A stretch of DNA of 64,000 nucleotides from Clostridia bacterium (GCA_017468115.1 JAFUJS010000004.1:1-64000); one strand, 5' to 3'. Shown: positions 16,824 to 26,149, counted from the stretch's first letter. The notes: generated by a model not told the origin, from the sequence alone. Numbers and translations: made by a program.

Positions 16824-16852
16824 ATAATATCACAACATCAAAAAAATGTCAA
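16824..16852 (-). promoter_or_regulatory. sigma-A promoter of the exporter gene
   Basis: On the - strand: TTGACA (16852-16847), 17-bp spacer, TATTAT (16829-16824). Confidence 0.85.
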
Positions 16853-16871
16853 TAAAAAATAAAAAATAATG

Positions 16872-16900
16872 TTGAAAAAATAGGTGGGCTGTGCTATGAT
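16872..16900 (+). promoter_or_regulatory. sigma-A promoter of folT-folC
   Basis: TTGAAA (16872-16877), 17-bp spacer ending TGTGC, TATGAT (16895-16900). A small hairpin TATGTAG/CTACATA follows near 16904-16923. Confidence 0.8.
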
Positions 16901-16939
16901 AGTTATGTAGTGAATGCTACATAATAATTTAATATAGTA

Positions 16940-17045
16940 AACAGAGTAAATGTGCGAGCGTTAAGTGTTCAAGGGACGGGGAGTTGCCCTTGGGACGAAA
17001 ACTTCGGTTGCGGTTCGCATGTTGCATCCCGCTGGACTCATCTCC
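16940..17045 (+). ncRNA. tetrahydrofolate (THF) riboswitch
   Basis: The conserved core GCGTTAAGTG (16958-16967) and GTTGCATCCCGCT (17021-17033) match the THF riboswitch class. A P1-like pairing GAGT (16944-16947)/ACTC (17036-17039) and a second helix (GCGA/TCGC) are present. CATCTCC (17039-17045) is complementary, with one G-U pair, to the folT ribosome site GGAGGTG (17077-17083), so the switch probably controls translation. The genes behind it are folate transport and polyglutamylation genes, as expected for this class. Confidence 0.92.
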
Positions 17046-17090
17046 AAAATGGTGCAAATATCTGTGCTACATTTATGGAGGTGTTTTTTT

Positions 17091-17678
17091 ATGTCCAAAG
17101 GACAAAAGGGCAACGGCTCTTTAAGCGGCGTTAGGCTGCTTACAGTTTCAGCCATGCTTACCGCCATTAGTGTTGTAATTGGTATTTTTTGTAAAACCTA
17201 CTTAAATTTCGGGGACGGACTTTTCCGTATCACCTTCGAAAATTTACCGATTATAATGGCTGGTATCTTGTATGGCCCAATCATTGGCGGTGTGGTTGGC
17301 TTGTCAACCGACCTTATAAGCTATATGCTTTCTCCGCAAATCTATCCAATCAACATAATTGTTACAATCGGTGCCACCTTAGTTGGCGTGGTATCCGGCA
17401 TTGTATCAAAATTTATTATCAAGAAAAACGGCAACACCCAAATAATAGCCGCAGGCGCTCTTTCTCACGTTATATGCTCAATGATAATAAAGTCCATAGG
17501 ACTTTTTGAGTTTTATAGCTTTATGGTGCTTTTGCGCATACCCACCTACCTTGTAATAGGTACTCTGGAAATTTTTCTCCTTTGCAGGCTTCTTCAAAGA
17601 AAAAGCTTTGCCAAGATAGTAGGGTACAGGGTTGATTCCAAGACGGAAAAAGAGGTAAATAATAGTGAATTACAATGA
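17091..17678 (+). CDS. folT: folate ECF transporter S component
   Basis: The 195-aa protein has about six membrane helices and the FolT pattern RLLTVSAMLTAISVVIG, LRITFENLP-like FRITFENLPIIMAGILYGPIIGGVVGLSTDLISY. It binds folate and works with the shared ECF energising module encoded elsewhere. The start is ATG 17091 after GGAGGTG; upstream frame positions lie inside the riboswitch. It overlaps folC by 14 bp, and the THF riboswitch controls the pair. Confidence 0.93.
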   Translation: MSKGQKGNGSLSGVRLLTVSAMLTAISVVIGIFCKTYLNFGDGLFRITFENLPIIMAGILYGPIIGGVVGLSTDLISYMLSPQIYPINIIVTIGATLVGVVSGIVSKFIIKKNGNTQIIAAGALSHVICSMIIKSIGLFEFYSFMVLLRIPTYLVIGTLEIFLLCRLLQRKSFAKIVGYRVDSKTEKEVNNSELQ

Positions 17679-18936
17679 GGCACTAGAGTATATACACTCT
17701 ATAAACTGGGAGTTTTGTAAGCCCGGGCTTGAACGTATTAGCGAGCTTTGTCAGGGGCTTGGAAACCCACAAAATAAGCTGAAATTCATACACGTGGCTG
17801 GCTCAAACGGTAAAGGCTCCTTTTGCTCCATGCTGCAAAGTGTGCTAACCGAGGCAGGCTATAAGACGGGACTTTACACCTCTCCGTATATCCGTTGCTT
17901 TAATGAAAGAATGGCAATAGACGGAGAAATGATAGACAACGACCAGCTTTGCAAAATAACAGAAAGAGTGAAGCAAATTGCCGACAAAATGACAGACAAG
18001 CCAACTGAGTTTGAGCTGGTTACAGCAATCGCCCTTGAATATTTCAAGGACAACTGCTGTGATATTGTGGTTTTGGAATGTGGGCTTGGCGGCAGACTTG
18101 ATTCTACAAACATAGTAAGCACAACAATTTTTTCGGTAATCACAAGCATTTCCTTAGAGCATACTGCAATTCTTGGCGACACAATAGAAAAGATTGCATA
18201 TGAAAAGGCAGGTATCATCAAGGAAAACGGCACCTGCATTTGGTGTGCAGGCGACAAGGGTGTGGATGCTATGCTTAAGGTTGCCAAGGAAAAAAACGCA
18301 TCTGTTGTCTTTGTTAATCACGACGAGGCAAGGGTGAAAAAGGCAGACCTTGACGGCACAATAATAAGCTATAAGGAATTCAAAAACATAAAAATAAAGC
18401 TCCTTGGCAGCTATCAGATTTTGAATGCATCAAATGTACTTTCCGCCATTTCGGAGCTGAGATTAATGGGCTATGAAATAAGCGACGAGGCTGTAAGGGC
18501 GGGAATGGAAAAGGCAAGCTGGAGCGCTCGCTTTGAGAGAATTTTAGATACTCCCCCCGTTGTTTTTGACGGCGCACATAACCCCGAGGGCATTGTTGAG
18601 GCGCTGAAAAGCATCAAAAAATACTTCAAGGGACAGGTGCTTATTCTGACAGGCGTTATGGCGGACAAAAACTATACCTTCATTGCAAGCAAGCTTAAGG
18701 CTGTGGCAAAAAGGGTGTACACCGTAACTCCAAATAACCCAAGGGCGCTTGACTCGAAAAAATATGCGCAGGTTTTCTGCGACCTGGGTGTTGATGCAAA
18801 AGGCTATGAAACAATAGACCTTGCAGTAAGTGAGGCAATTAAGGACGCAAGGGGAGAAAATTTACCGCTTGTCGCTCTTGGTTCACTCTATATGTATAAC
18901 GACGTTTATGAGGCTGTTTTGAAGACTAAAAGTTAA
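17665..18936 (+). CDS. folC: folylpolyglutamate synthase / dihydrofolate synthase
   Basis: The 423-aa Mur-ligase-family enzyme starts with GTG (MNYNEALEYIHS, the usual FolC opening) inside the end of folT. The ATP loop HVAGSNGKGS and the motifs TSPYIRCFNERM, LECGLGGRLDSTN and FDGAHNPEGI are intact. It adds glutamate to folates, trapping imported vitamin in the cell, which fits its coupling to FolT. Confidence 0.95.
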   Translation: MNYNEALEYIHSINWEFCKPGLERISELCQGLGNPQNKLKFIHVAGSNGKGSFCSMLQSVLTEAGYKTGLYTSPYIRCFNERMAIDGEMIDNDQLCKITERVKQIADKMTDKPTEFELVTAIALEYFKDNCCDIVVLECGLGGRLDSTNIVSTTIFSVITSISLEHTAILGDTIEKIAYEKAGIIKENGTCIWCAGDKGVDAMLKVAKEKNASVVFVNHDEARVKKADLDGTIISYKEFKNIKIKLLGSYQILNASNVLSAISELRLMGYEISDEAVRAGMEKASWSARFERILDTPPVVFDGAHNPEGIVEALKSIKKYFKGQVLILTGVMADKNYTFIASKLKAVAKRVYTVTPNNPRALDSKKYAQVFCDLGVDAKGYETIDLAVSEAIKDARGENLPLVALGSLYMYNDVYEAVLKTKS

Positions 18937-18962
18937 AAATTGTTGATTTTGACAATTTTTGC
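18935..18962 (+). terminator. weak AT-rich terminator after folC
   Basis: AAAAATTGT (18935-18943) pairs with ACAATTTTT (18952-18960). The stem is mostly A-T, so efficiency is uncertain. Confidence 0.45.
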
Positions 18963-18978
18963 AATAAGTCCGCAATAC

Positions 18979-19007
18979 TTGACAAGAAATGTTATATATG
19001 ATATAAT
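18979..19007 (+). promoter_or_regulatory. sigma-A promoter of the polysaccharide export operon
   Basis: TTGACA (18979-18984), 17-bp spacer, TATAAT (19002-19007): full consensus. Confidence 0.93.
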
Positions 19008-19054
19008 TGTACTGTATATTTGTTATACTCAATTTTTTACACAAGGGAGAAAAA

Positions 19055-20038
19055 ATGGAAAAGACTAAAACTCCAAAGCTTCTTACAAGGCTCAAGGAAT
19101 TCTTTACAAAAAAGAGCCTCAGCTTCAAAAAGAACGCAAATATCGTGCGTGAACTTGTTAAGAAGAATGTAAAAATTCAATATAGAAACTCCGTTATCGG
19201 CGCTATTTGGACTGTTCTTAACCCACTTCTGAATATGCTTGTTATGTACTTCGTATTTAGTAATGTTTTGGGCTACCATAATGATAGAACCTATGCCCTT
19301 TATCTTCTTTGTGGTACAATTACCTTTGCGCTAATGAGGGCGGGCACAACACAATCAATGACATCCTTGGTTCGCAATCGTGGACTTTTGACAAAGAACA
19401 AAATTTCATATTTTGTTTTCCCTGTTTCAAACAACCTAGTTGCGCTTATAAACTTCTCATTTTCATTGATTGCCCTTATTGCGGTTATGCTTTTTGTGGC
19501 ATTCTTCAACAACGTGTTTGAAATTTTCAGCGCAAACCTGCTTTTGATTTTGGCAATGCTACCGGCGTTGTTCCTCTTTAGCTACGGCCTTTCATTAATT
19601 CTTTCTGCACTTTACGTATTTTTCCGTGATGTACAGCATTTTTACAACGTTTTCCTTACACTGTGGACATACCTTACACCTATGTTCTATAAAATAGACA
19701 GGTTTGCAAATAAGGACGAGCTAAGTGCCAAGGTTATTACAGGCGTAATTAACCTGAACCCAATGTATCACTTTGTTGAATTTTTCAGAGATGTAACATA
19801 CAGATGTGCAGAGTATACAGTTGTCCTTGAAAAATGTAATGAGGATGCGACATATCTCGCCTCACTTGCTAAGGATTACGGCATGTCAATAGAGGAAACA
19901 CTTTCAGTAGTGCAAAATTATGCCTCACTGCCAAACGCAACAGAATATTTAGTTCTTTATGCTTGGGGTATTGGTGCGTTCCTTCTTGGCACGCTCATAT
20001 TCCTTCTTACAAGACGTAAGTTCATATTCTACATTTAA
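19055..20038 (+). CDS. ABC-2 type polysaccharide/teichoic acid export permease
   Basis: The 327-aa protein opens with a basic amphipathic stretch, then the TagG/Wzm hallmark VKIQYRNSVIGAIWTVLNPL and about six helices. It forms the channel that exports a lipid-linked glycan together with the ATPase encoded next. ATG 19055 follows AAGGGAG. An unusual extracytoplasmic loop of about 60 residues (TYRCAEYTVVLEKCNEDATY...) sits between the last helices and contains two cysteines. Confidence 0.88.
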   Translation: MEKTKTPKLLTRLKEFFTKKSLSFKKNANIVRELVKKNVKIQYRNSVIGAIWTVLNPLLNMLVMYFVFSNVLGYHNDRTYALYLLCGTITFALMRAGTTQSMTSLVRNRGLLTKNKISYFVFPVSNNLVALINFSFSLIALIAVMLFVAFFNNVFEIFSANLLLILAMLPALFLFSYGLSLILSALYVFFRDVQHFYNVFLTLWTYLTPMFYKIDRFANKDELSAKVITGVINLNPMYHFVEFFRDVTYRCAEYTVVLEKCNEDATYLASLAKDYGMSIEETLSVVQNYASLPNATEYLVLYAWGIGAFLLGTLIFLLTRRKFIFYI

Positions 20039-20050
20039 TTGGAGATTAAA

Positions 20051-20878
20051 ATGGAATTAGAAAATAAAAACGTGCAGCCTACCGAAAGGGTAGACGGCGT
20101 TGATTTGGAAAAGGATACTCAAGGCACCGAAGAGGAAATTGTCATAGACGTTAAAAACGTTAGCCTTGACTTCTATACAAGAGATGAAAAGGTCGATAAC
20201 CTTAAGGAATTTTTTGTAAGACTTCTTCGTGGCAAGCTTGAGCGCAAAAAGGTGAGAATCCTTGACGATATTTCCTTCCAGGTAAAGAAGGGTGAGTCCA
20301 TTGCACTCATCGGTCACAACGGCGCAGGAAAGAGTACAATGCTCAAGCTTCTTGCCGAGATTTATGAGCCTACCGAGGGCACAGTTAAGGTAAAGGGCAA
20401 GGTTGCACCACTACTTAACCTTGGTGCCGGCTTTGACTACGAGGCAAGCGGCAAGGAAAATGTATACCTAAATGGTGCTATTCTTGGCTACCCTAAAAAG
20501 GAGCTTGACAAAAAGTATCAGGAAATTGTTGATTTTGCAGAGCTTCATGAGCATATGCACATTCCACTAAAGAACTATTCCTCGGGTATGGTGGCAAGGC
20601 TTGGCTTTGCAATCGCTATTGATGCAGACCCGGACATTTTGCTGGTGGACGAAATTTTGTCGGTTGGTGACGAAAGCTTCCGTCGTAAATGCTCGGCAAA
20701 GATTGCGGAGCTTCGTCAAAAGGGAGTTTCCTTTGTTATCGTATCTCACAATATAAATGAAATTAAAAAGCTTTGCCAAAAGGCAGTATGGATTGAGGAC
20801 TCTAAGGTTAGGGCATACGGCGAGGTTAATGAGGTATGCGCTGAATACAAGAAATATTGCGATAGCTTAAAGCATTAA
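20051..20878 (+). CDS. ABC-type polysaccharide export ATP-binding protein (TagH/Wzt-like)
   Basis: The 275-aa ATPase has Walker A GHNGAGKST, signature YSSGMVARLGF and Walker B ILLVDEIL followed by SVGDESFRRKC, characteristic of glycan exporters. It has an acidic N-terminal extension of about 40 aa. It lacks the long C-terminal carbohydrate-binding domain of some Wzt proteins. It pairs with the permease 12 bp upstream. Confidence 0.9.
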   Translation: MELENKNVQPTERVDGVDLEKDTQGTEEEIVIDVKNVSLDFYTRDEKVDNLKEFFVRLLRGKLERKKVRILDDISFQVKKGESIALIGHNGAGKSTMLKLLAEIYEPTEGTVKVKGKVAPLLNLGAGFDYEASGKENVYLNGAILGYPKKELDKKYQEIVDFAELHEHMHIPLKNYSSGMVARLGFAIAIDADPDILLVDEILSVGDESFRRKCSAKIAELRQKGVSFVIVSHNINEIKKLCQKAVWIEDSKVRAYGEVNEVCAEYKKYCDSLKH

Positions 20879-20923
20879 TCTTTTCGGGTTAGTGCTTTAA
20901 TCTTTTTAGAAAGGAGGATGAAA

Positions 20924-22309
20924 ATGGGACAAACCAATAGACTTATCAGTAAGGCGTTTAGTGCGCTTTTAGATGCTATATTAAATTTTGTATCAATTTG
21001 TATAGGCTTCTTTTTAATTATGTCACTTGAAAATATTGGCGCAGGCGTTAGCGTTGGTAGTATAGGACTTGCTATTATAATTGCTATTTCCGTTGTTACC
21101 ATTGTTATCTATTCCTTCTGCGACCTTTATTCGACCAGCATCTTTGTAAAGCTTCACAATCAGCTTATAAGATATGGTATTGCCAATGTGGTTTTGCTTG
21201 CCTTGGCAGTATCAATATTGGCAATTATAAATATGCCACAGGGCTATTATGTCATTGCAATTATTTCTGCCCTTTGCTCGACAGCGGCACTCTTTGTCAA
21301 GAAAATCATTGCCACAAAGGCAGTACACGCAATAAGAAAGAAAAGCCCTAAAACCAAAAAGGTCATTATTCTCGGCTCAGGTAGTAGCGCTCAGGAATAC
21401 GAGAAGCAGGTTAGAGAAAATGCACACTACGGCTATAATATTCTGGGCTGTGTAACCGATGAGGAAAGCCCGGAGTTTGTTACCAAGCTTGGTAATTACA
21501 ACGAGCTTGACAGGGTTTTGAAGGAATATAACCCACACGAGCTTGTTATTGCGGTAAAGCACGAAGAAAGAGATAGGCTTGGCGCCTTTATCGACATTTG
21601 CGACACAAATGGTGTGCGCACGGCGATTATTCCGTTTACATACGATTACTTTAAGTCAAAGTGTCAGGTTGATATGATCGGCACGATGCCTGTTATTAAC
21701 ACAAGAACCACACCGCTTGACAGAATTAGTAATGCCTTAATAAAGCGAATTATGGATATTGTTATATCCCTAATCCTCATAATTTTGACCTCACCGATTA
21801 TGCTTATTGCGGCAATTGGCGTTGGTCTTTCCTCAAAGGGACCAATTATCTTTAAGCAGAAGAGAGTAGGTAAAAATAACGAGGAATTTACAATGTATAA
21901 ATTCCGTTCCATGAGGGTTAATGAAATGTCAGACTCTGCATGGACAACAAACGAGGACCCAAGAAAAACAAGGTTTGGCACCTTTATGCGCAAAACCGGT
22001 ATTGATGAGCTTCCGCAGCTGTTCAATGTGCTTTTTGGCACTATGTCTATAGTCGGGCCAAGACCGGAGCTACCAAAGTATGTTGAGGAATATTCAAAAA
22101 CCATTCCGCTTTACAAGGTAAAGCATCAGGTAAAGCCCGGCATTACCGGACTTGCACAAATATACGGCTACAGGGGAGACACCTCTATCGAAAGACGTAT
22201 TGAGCTTGACATTAAGTACATTGAGGAATGGTCAGCCTTTAACGATATAAAAATTATTCTTATTACTCCCTTTAAGATGTTTAATAGGAACGAGAAATAC
22301 GTAAAATGA
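20924..22309 (+). CDS. undecaprenyl-phosphate sugar phosphotransferase (polyprenyl priming enzyme)
   Basis: The 461-aa protein has four N-terminal membrane helices, a nucleotide-binding-like middle part (VIILGSGSSAQEYEKQV) and a C-terminal bacterial sugar-transferase domain with KRIMDIVIS, FKQKRVGKN, YKFRSM, RKTGIDELPQLFNVL and GPRPELP. It starts glycan assembly by putting the first sugar-phosphate on undecaprenyl phosphate. ATG 20924 is chosen because AAGGAGG stands 6 nt before it; ATG 20918 overlaps that site. Its stop overlaps the glycosyltransferase start. Confidence 0.92.
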   Translation: MGQTNRLISKAFSALLDAILNFVSICIGFFLIMSLENIGAGVSVGSIGLAIIIAISVVTIVIYSFCDLYSTSIFVKLHNQLIRYGIANVVLLALAVSILAIINMPQGYYVIAIISALCSTAALFVKKIIATKAVHAIRKKSPKTKKVIILGSGSSAQEYEKQVRENAHYGYNILGCVTDEESPEFVTKLGNYNELDRVLKEYNPHELVIAVKHEERDRLGAFIDICDTNGVRTAIIPFTYDYFKSKCQVDMIGTMPVINTRTTPLDRISNALIKRIMDIVISLILIILTSPIMLIAAIGVGLSSKGPIIFKQKRVGKNNEEFTMYKFRSMRVNEMSDSAWTTNEDPRKTRFGTFMRKTGIDELPQLFNVLFGTMSIVGPRPELPKYVEEYSKTIPLYKVKHQVKPGITGLAQIYGYRGDTSIERRIELDIKYIEEWSAFNDIKIILITPFKMFNRNEKYVK

Positions 22310-23340
22310 AAATACTTATTGTGGCATCAAATATGGTGCATATAAACAATTTTCACCGTCCCTACATCCAAAGGCTTCAAAAGGACGGGCATCAGGTTCT
22401 CATTATGGCAAATGGAGAGGGTGCAGACTGTAATGTTGCCTTTAAAAAGCGCTTTTTATCTCTTAAAAATCTTAAATTAATATCTCAAATCAAAAAGCAT
22501 ATTATAGAAATAGAGCCTGATGTGATTTTCTTACACACAACGCTTGCCGCCTTTTTGGTAAGATATGCCCTGAAGGGCATAAAAAATCGCCCAAGGGTTG
22601 TAAACACAGTTCACGGCTATCTGTTTGGCAAGGGCTTTTCTTCGCTACATAACCTTGTATACCTAAGCTGTGAAAAAATTGTAAGAAAGCAAACAGACAA
22701 AATCCTTGTTATGAATAATGAGGATTATGAAATCGCCACAAAAAACAAGCTTTGCCTTGAGGACGTTACAAAAATCAACGGCATCGGTATTGATTTTGCA
22801 AGATGCGATGGCGTAGTGCGTACAGAAAGTCTACCACCAAAAAATGCATTGTTTGTGGGGGAAATGAGTAAAAGAAAGAACCAGCGCTTCCTTATCGAGA
22901 TAATGAAGGAGCTGCCAAGCCACACCCTTACCTTGGTAGGAGACGGCAGCGAGAGAGAAGACCTTGAAAGACTGATAAAAAAGCAAAATCTTGAGGGACG
23001 TGTACGTATTTGCGGTTATACTAAGGATATTAAGCCCTATTTACAGGACGCTGATATATACCTTTCCGCCTCAAGGGTTGAGGGCTTGCCCTTCAACATT
23101 TTAGAGGCAATGAGGGTTGGGCTGCCCATTGTCGCATCTGACATAAAGGGACACAGCGACCTTCTGCCAAAGGAATGCCTTTGTCCGCTTGACAAAAATG
23201 CATTTGTTGAAAAAATCAAGAGCATAAAGAAAGCTACTTCCGAGTACGATGTGGAAAAATATAGCCTTAGCTCGGTTTTAGAGGAAAATCTTGCTCATTA
23301 CAGCAAGGAATTTATTGAAAAGGAAGCAGTAAAGGCATAA
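22306..23340 (+). CDS. glycosyltransferase family 4
   Basis: The 344-aa GT-B enzyme has N-terminal MKILIVASNMVHINNFHRPY and C-terminal donor-site motifs LFVGEMSKRKNQRFLIE, RVRICGYTKDI and SASRVEGLPFNILEAMRVGLPIVASD. It likely adds the second sugar to the priming lipid made by the enzyme encoded just upstream (4-bp overlap). The sugar is unknown. Confidence 0.92.
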   Translation: MKILIVASNMVHINNFHRPYIQRLQKDGHQVLIMANGEGADCNVAFKKRFLSLKNLKLISQIKKHIIEIEPDVIFLHTTLAAFLVRYALKGIKNRPRVVNTVHGYLFGKGFSSLHNLVYLSCEKIVRKQTDKILVMNNEDYEIATKNKLCLEDVTKINGIGIDFARCDGVVRTESLPPKNALFVGEMSKRKNQRFLIEIMKELPSHTLTLVGDGSEREDLERLIKKQNLEGRVRICGYTKDIKPYLQDADIYLSASRVEGLPFNILEAMRVGLPIVASDIKGHSDLLPKECLCPLDKNAFVEKIKSIKKATSEYDVEKYSLSSVLEENLAHYSKEFIEKEAVKA

Positions 23341-23346
23341 AAAACA

Positions 23347-23375
23347 TTTACTTTTAACCTATTTTGTGGTAAAAT
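23347..23375 (+). promoter_or_regulatory. possible promoter of the nfeD-stomatin pair
   Basis: TTTACT (23347-23352), 17-bp spacer ending TTGTGG, TAAAAT (23370-23375). The -35 is weak, and the TGTGG before the -10 resembles other promoters of this window. Confidence 0.5.
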
Positions 23376-23396
23376 ATCATTAGAGGAGGTGCGTTT

Positions 23397-23822
23397 ATGG
23401 AATGGTTTTGGCTTGCTCTTACCATTGCACTTATCGTTGTTGAGGTTGCAACGGTACAGCTCGTTACTATTTGGTTTGCCGTTGGCGCAGGTGTTACCTC
23501 GCTTATAACTGCACTTACCAATATCGAAATTTATTGGCAAATAGTTATTTTTGCTTTAATTTCCATTGCACTTTTGCTTGCTACAAGACCGCTTGTTAAG
23601 AAGCTTTTAGCAAAAAGGAGCGAAAAGCAAAAAACAAATTTAGAGCTTCTTATAGGAAAAGAGGCAGTTGTTGTGGAGGAAATCGACAACGTAATGGGCA
23701 AGGGCGCTGTAAAAATCGGCGGCGCTATCTGGAGCGCAAGGTCCCTTGACGGCAGAAAAATTTTCAAGGATGAGATTGTTGTTTTTCGAGAGATTGATGG
23801 CAACAAGGCAATCGTTGAATAA
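23397..23822 (+). CDS. NfeD-like membrane protein
   Basis: The 141-aa short NfeD protein has two or three membrane helices followed by an OB-fold domain (LIGKEAVVVEEIDNVMGKGAVKIGGAIWSA). It lacks the ClpP-like protease domain of long NfeD proteins. It is paired with a stomatin gene, the classical arrangement, and probably helps organise membrane microdomains. AGGAGGT precedes ATG 23397. Confidence 0.88.
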   Translation: MEWFWLALTIALIVVEVATVQLVTIWFAVGAGVTSLITALTNIEIYWQIVIFALISIALLLATRPLVKKLLAKRSEKQKTNLELLIGKEAVVVEEIDNVMGKGAVKIGGAIWSARSLDGRKIFKDEIVVFREIDGNKAIVE

Positions 23823-23840
23823 ATATAAAGGAGAGAAAAT

Positions 23841-24773
23841 ATGATTCCGGCAATTATTATCATCGTTTCAATTTTGGTGCTTTTGGCTGTAATATCTATC
23901 GCAAATATCAAAATTGTACCACAATCAAAGGCTTATGTTATTGAGCGTCTTGGCTCCTACTATCGTACATGGGATACAGGACTACATTGGCTCGTGCCAT
24001 TTGTTGACAAGATTTCAAAGCAGGTTTCCTTAAAGGAACAGGTTGCAGACTTCCCGCCACAGCCTGTTATCACAAAGGATAACGTAACTATGCAAATTGA
24101 CACAGTTGTATTCTTCCAGATTACAGACCCAAAGCTTTTCGCATATGGCGTTGAAAACCCACTTGCAGCTATTGAAAACCTGACAGCAACAACTCTTCGT
24201 AACATTATCGGCGAAATGGAGCTTGATACAACACTTACCTCGAGAGATACAATCAACGCAAAGATTCGTTCCATTCTTGACGAGGCAACAGACCCATGGG
24301 GCATTAAGATTAACAGAGTAGAGCTTAAGAACATTAAGCCACCGGCTGAAATTCAGGATGCTATGGAAAAGCAAATGAAGGCGGAGCGTCAAAGACGTGA
24401 GGCAATCCTTCGTGCAGAGGGAGAAAAGTCAAGCAGCATTCTTGTTGCACAGGGTAAGAAGGAAAGCCAAATTCTTGAGGCAGAGGCTGAAAAGCAGGCT
24501 GCAATCCTTCGTGCAGAGGCAGAAAAGGAAGCAAGAATCAAGAAGGCAGAGGGTGAGGCTGAGGCTATTCTCAAGATTAACGAGGCACAGGCAGCATCCA
24601 TCAAGCTTATCAATGAGGCGTCTCCCGATGAGGCATACATCACGCTTAAGAAGCTTGAATCCTTTGAAAAGGTTGCAGACGGCAACGCAACAAAGGTTAT
24701 TATTCCAAGCGACCTTCAAGGTGTTGTAGGACTTGTAAATGCAATTTCCGAGAGCACAAAGGAAAACAAATAA
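23841..24773 (+). CDS. SPFH/Band 7 stomatin-like protein (QmcA type)
   Basis: The 310-aa protein has one N-terminal membrane helix (IIIIVSILVLLAVISI), an SPFH domain (KAYVIERLGSYYRTWDTGLHW, LKEQVADFPPQPVITKDNV) and a long Ala/Glu-rich coiled coil (about 170-255). It likely oligomerises at membrane microdomains. It is co-transcribed with the NfeD gene 18 bp upstream. Confidence 0.93.
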   Translation: MIPAIIIIVSILVLLAVISIANIKIVPQSKAYVIERLGSYYRTWDTGLHWLVPFVDKISKQVSLKEQVADFPPQPVITKDNVTMQIDTVVFFQITDPKLFAYGVENPLAAIENLTATTLRNIIGEMELDTTLTSRDTINAKIRSILDEATDPWGIKINRVELKNIKPPAEIQDAMEKQMKAERQRREAILRAEGEKSSSILVAQGKKESQILEAEAEKQAAILRAEAEKEARIKKAEGEAEAILKINEAQAASIKLINEASPDEAYITLKKLESFEKVADGNATKVIIPSDLQGVVGLVNAISESTKENK

Positions 24774-24779
24774 GAAATA

Positions 24780-24811
24780 AAGACCTTGCAAAACCGCAAG
24801 GTCTTTTTTTA
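24780..24811. terminator. bidirectional terminator
   Basis: AGACCTTGC (24781-24789) pairs with GCAAGGTCT (24796-24804), followed by T8. It also serves mtaB on the - strand. Confidence 0.9.
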
Positions 24812-26116
24812 TATCAGCTCTCCGAAAACAAGGCTGCCATCTGTGTGAGTTAGCTTTACGTTATGTATTTGTCCGCCAAGCGACCTGCTGCTTTTTACGC
24901 ATATATCCACAAAGCTTGGGGAGTGCCCCTGGGCACTTCCACCGTTATAGGATTCAAATAGCACAGGCACAACAGGATTTTTTTCTACATATTCCAAAAG
25001 CAGCTGTAGCTTTATCTCCCTTTGCTGCTTTTCCAAAAGGTGTAGCCTCTGTCTCTTTATACCCTCGTCAACCTGGTTTTCCATATCGCAGGCAGGGGTA
25101 CCCTTCCTTTTTGAGTAAGGGAACACGTGAAGATGTAAAAACCTGTTTTCCTTGAAAAATTCAAGAGTTTTCTCAAAATCCTCGTCGCTCTCACCGGGAA
25201 AGCCGGTTATAACATCGGCAGAAAGCATAAGATTATCAATGCTTTCTTTAAGATAATCAATATTTCTTTTTGCCATATCAATGTTATATTTTCTTCTCAT
25301 AGCATTAAGAGTTTTTGTGTTTCCGCTTTGCATAGAAATGTGAAAGTGGGGCATAAGCGACTTTACTGTCTTAACCTTGTCAACAAACTCCTTTGTTATG
25401 CTGGCAGGGTCAAGGGAGCCAAGGCGGATTCTTTCAATCCCATCTATTTTTCCAACCTCTACAATAAGGTCGGCAAGCGTATAGCCGTTTTTTAAGTCCT
25501 TGCCATAGGCTGCCGTTTCAATTCCTGTAAGCACCACCTCGGCACAGCCCTCGCTTGCGATAGCTTTTACCTCGCTTATAACATTTTCCGGCAGGCTTGA
25601 GCGCACATTTCCCCTTGTATAGGGAATAATGCAGTAGGCACATCTGGAATCACAGCCGTCCTCAATCTTTACAAAGGCACGGGTTCTTGTGTGAGAGGCA
25701 CCAACACACATTGTGTCAAAGCCACCCTCAAAAATGCTTGGCACATTTACAACACAAGGCTGGTCCTTTGATAACAGCTCCATTGCAATTTTGGGAATTT
25801 GTGATTTCAGATTGCTTCCGCAAACATAGCTAACCCCCGGTATTTTACCTGCTTCCTCGGGATTTATCTGAGAATAGCATCCGGTTACAATAACCTTAGC
25901 CTGTGGATTTGTCTTAACAGCTCTTCTTATCATTTGGCGGGATTTTCTGTCGCTCTCGCCTGTAACGGAGCAGGTGTTGATTATGTAAATGTGGCAAACA
26001 TCGCTAAATGGGCAAATCTCCACCCCGTATTTTTCAAGCTCCTTAATGATAAAATCACTTTCATATTGGTTTACACGACAGCCGAGGGTCAAAACGGCTG
26101 CTTTAATATTATTCAT
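24809..26116 (-). CDS. mtaB: tRNA t6A37 methylthiotransferase MtaB
   Basis: The 435-aa radical-SAM methylthiotransferase has an N-terminal UPF0004 domain (LGCRVNQYESD, NTCSVTG, VTGCYSQ, carrying the second cluster Cys) and the radical-SAM CxxxCxxC motif (CDSRCAYC), then SGNTKTL and PYSKRKGT regions and a TRAM-like C-terminus. The LGC(K/R)VNQYE opening favours MtaB (ms2t6A) over MiaB. GGAGG precedes ATG 26116. Confidence 0.93.
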   Translation of the reverse strand: MNNIKAAVLTLGCRVNQYESDFIIKELEKYGVEICPFSDVCHIYIINTCSVTGESDRKSRQMIRRAVKTNPQAKVIVTGCYSQINPEEAGKIPGVSYVCGSNLKSQIPKIAMELLSKDQPCVVNVPSIFEGGFDTMCVGASHTRTRAFVKIEDGCDSRCAYCIIPYTRGNVRSSLPENVISEVKAIASEGCAEVVLTGIETAAYGKDLKNGYTLADLIVEVGKIDGIERIRLGSLDPASITKEFVDKVKTVKSLMPHFHISMQSGNTKTLNAMRRKYNIDMAKRNIDYLKESIDNLMLSADVITGFPGESDEDFEKTLEFFKENRFLHLHVFPYSKRKGTPACDMENQVDEGIKRQRLHLLEKQQREIKLQLLLEYVEKNPVVPVLFESYNGGSAQGHSPSFVDICVKSSRSLGGQIHNVKLTHTDGSLVFGELI

Positions 26117-26149
26117 AGCTTGACCTCCTCGGCAAGAAATTTCTACAAT

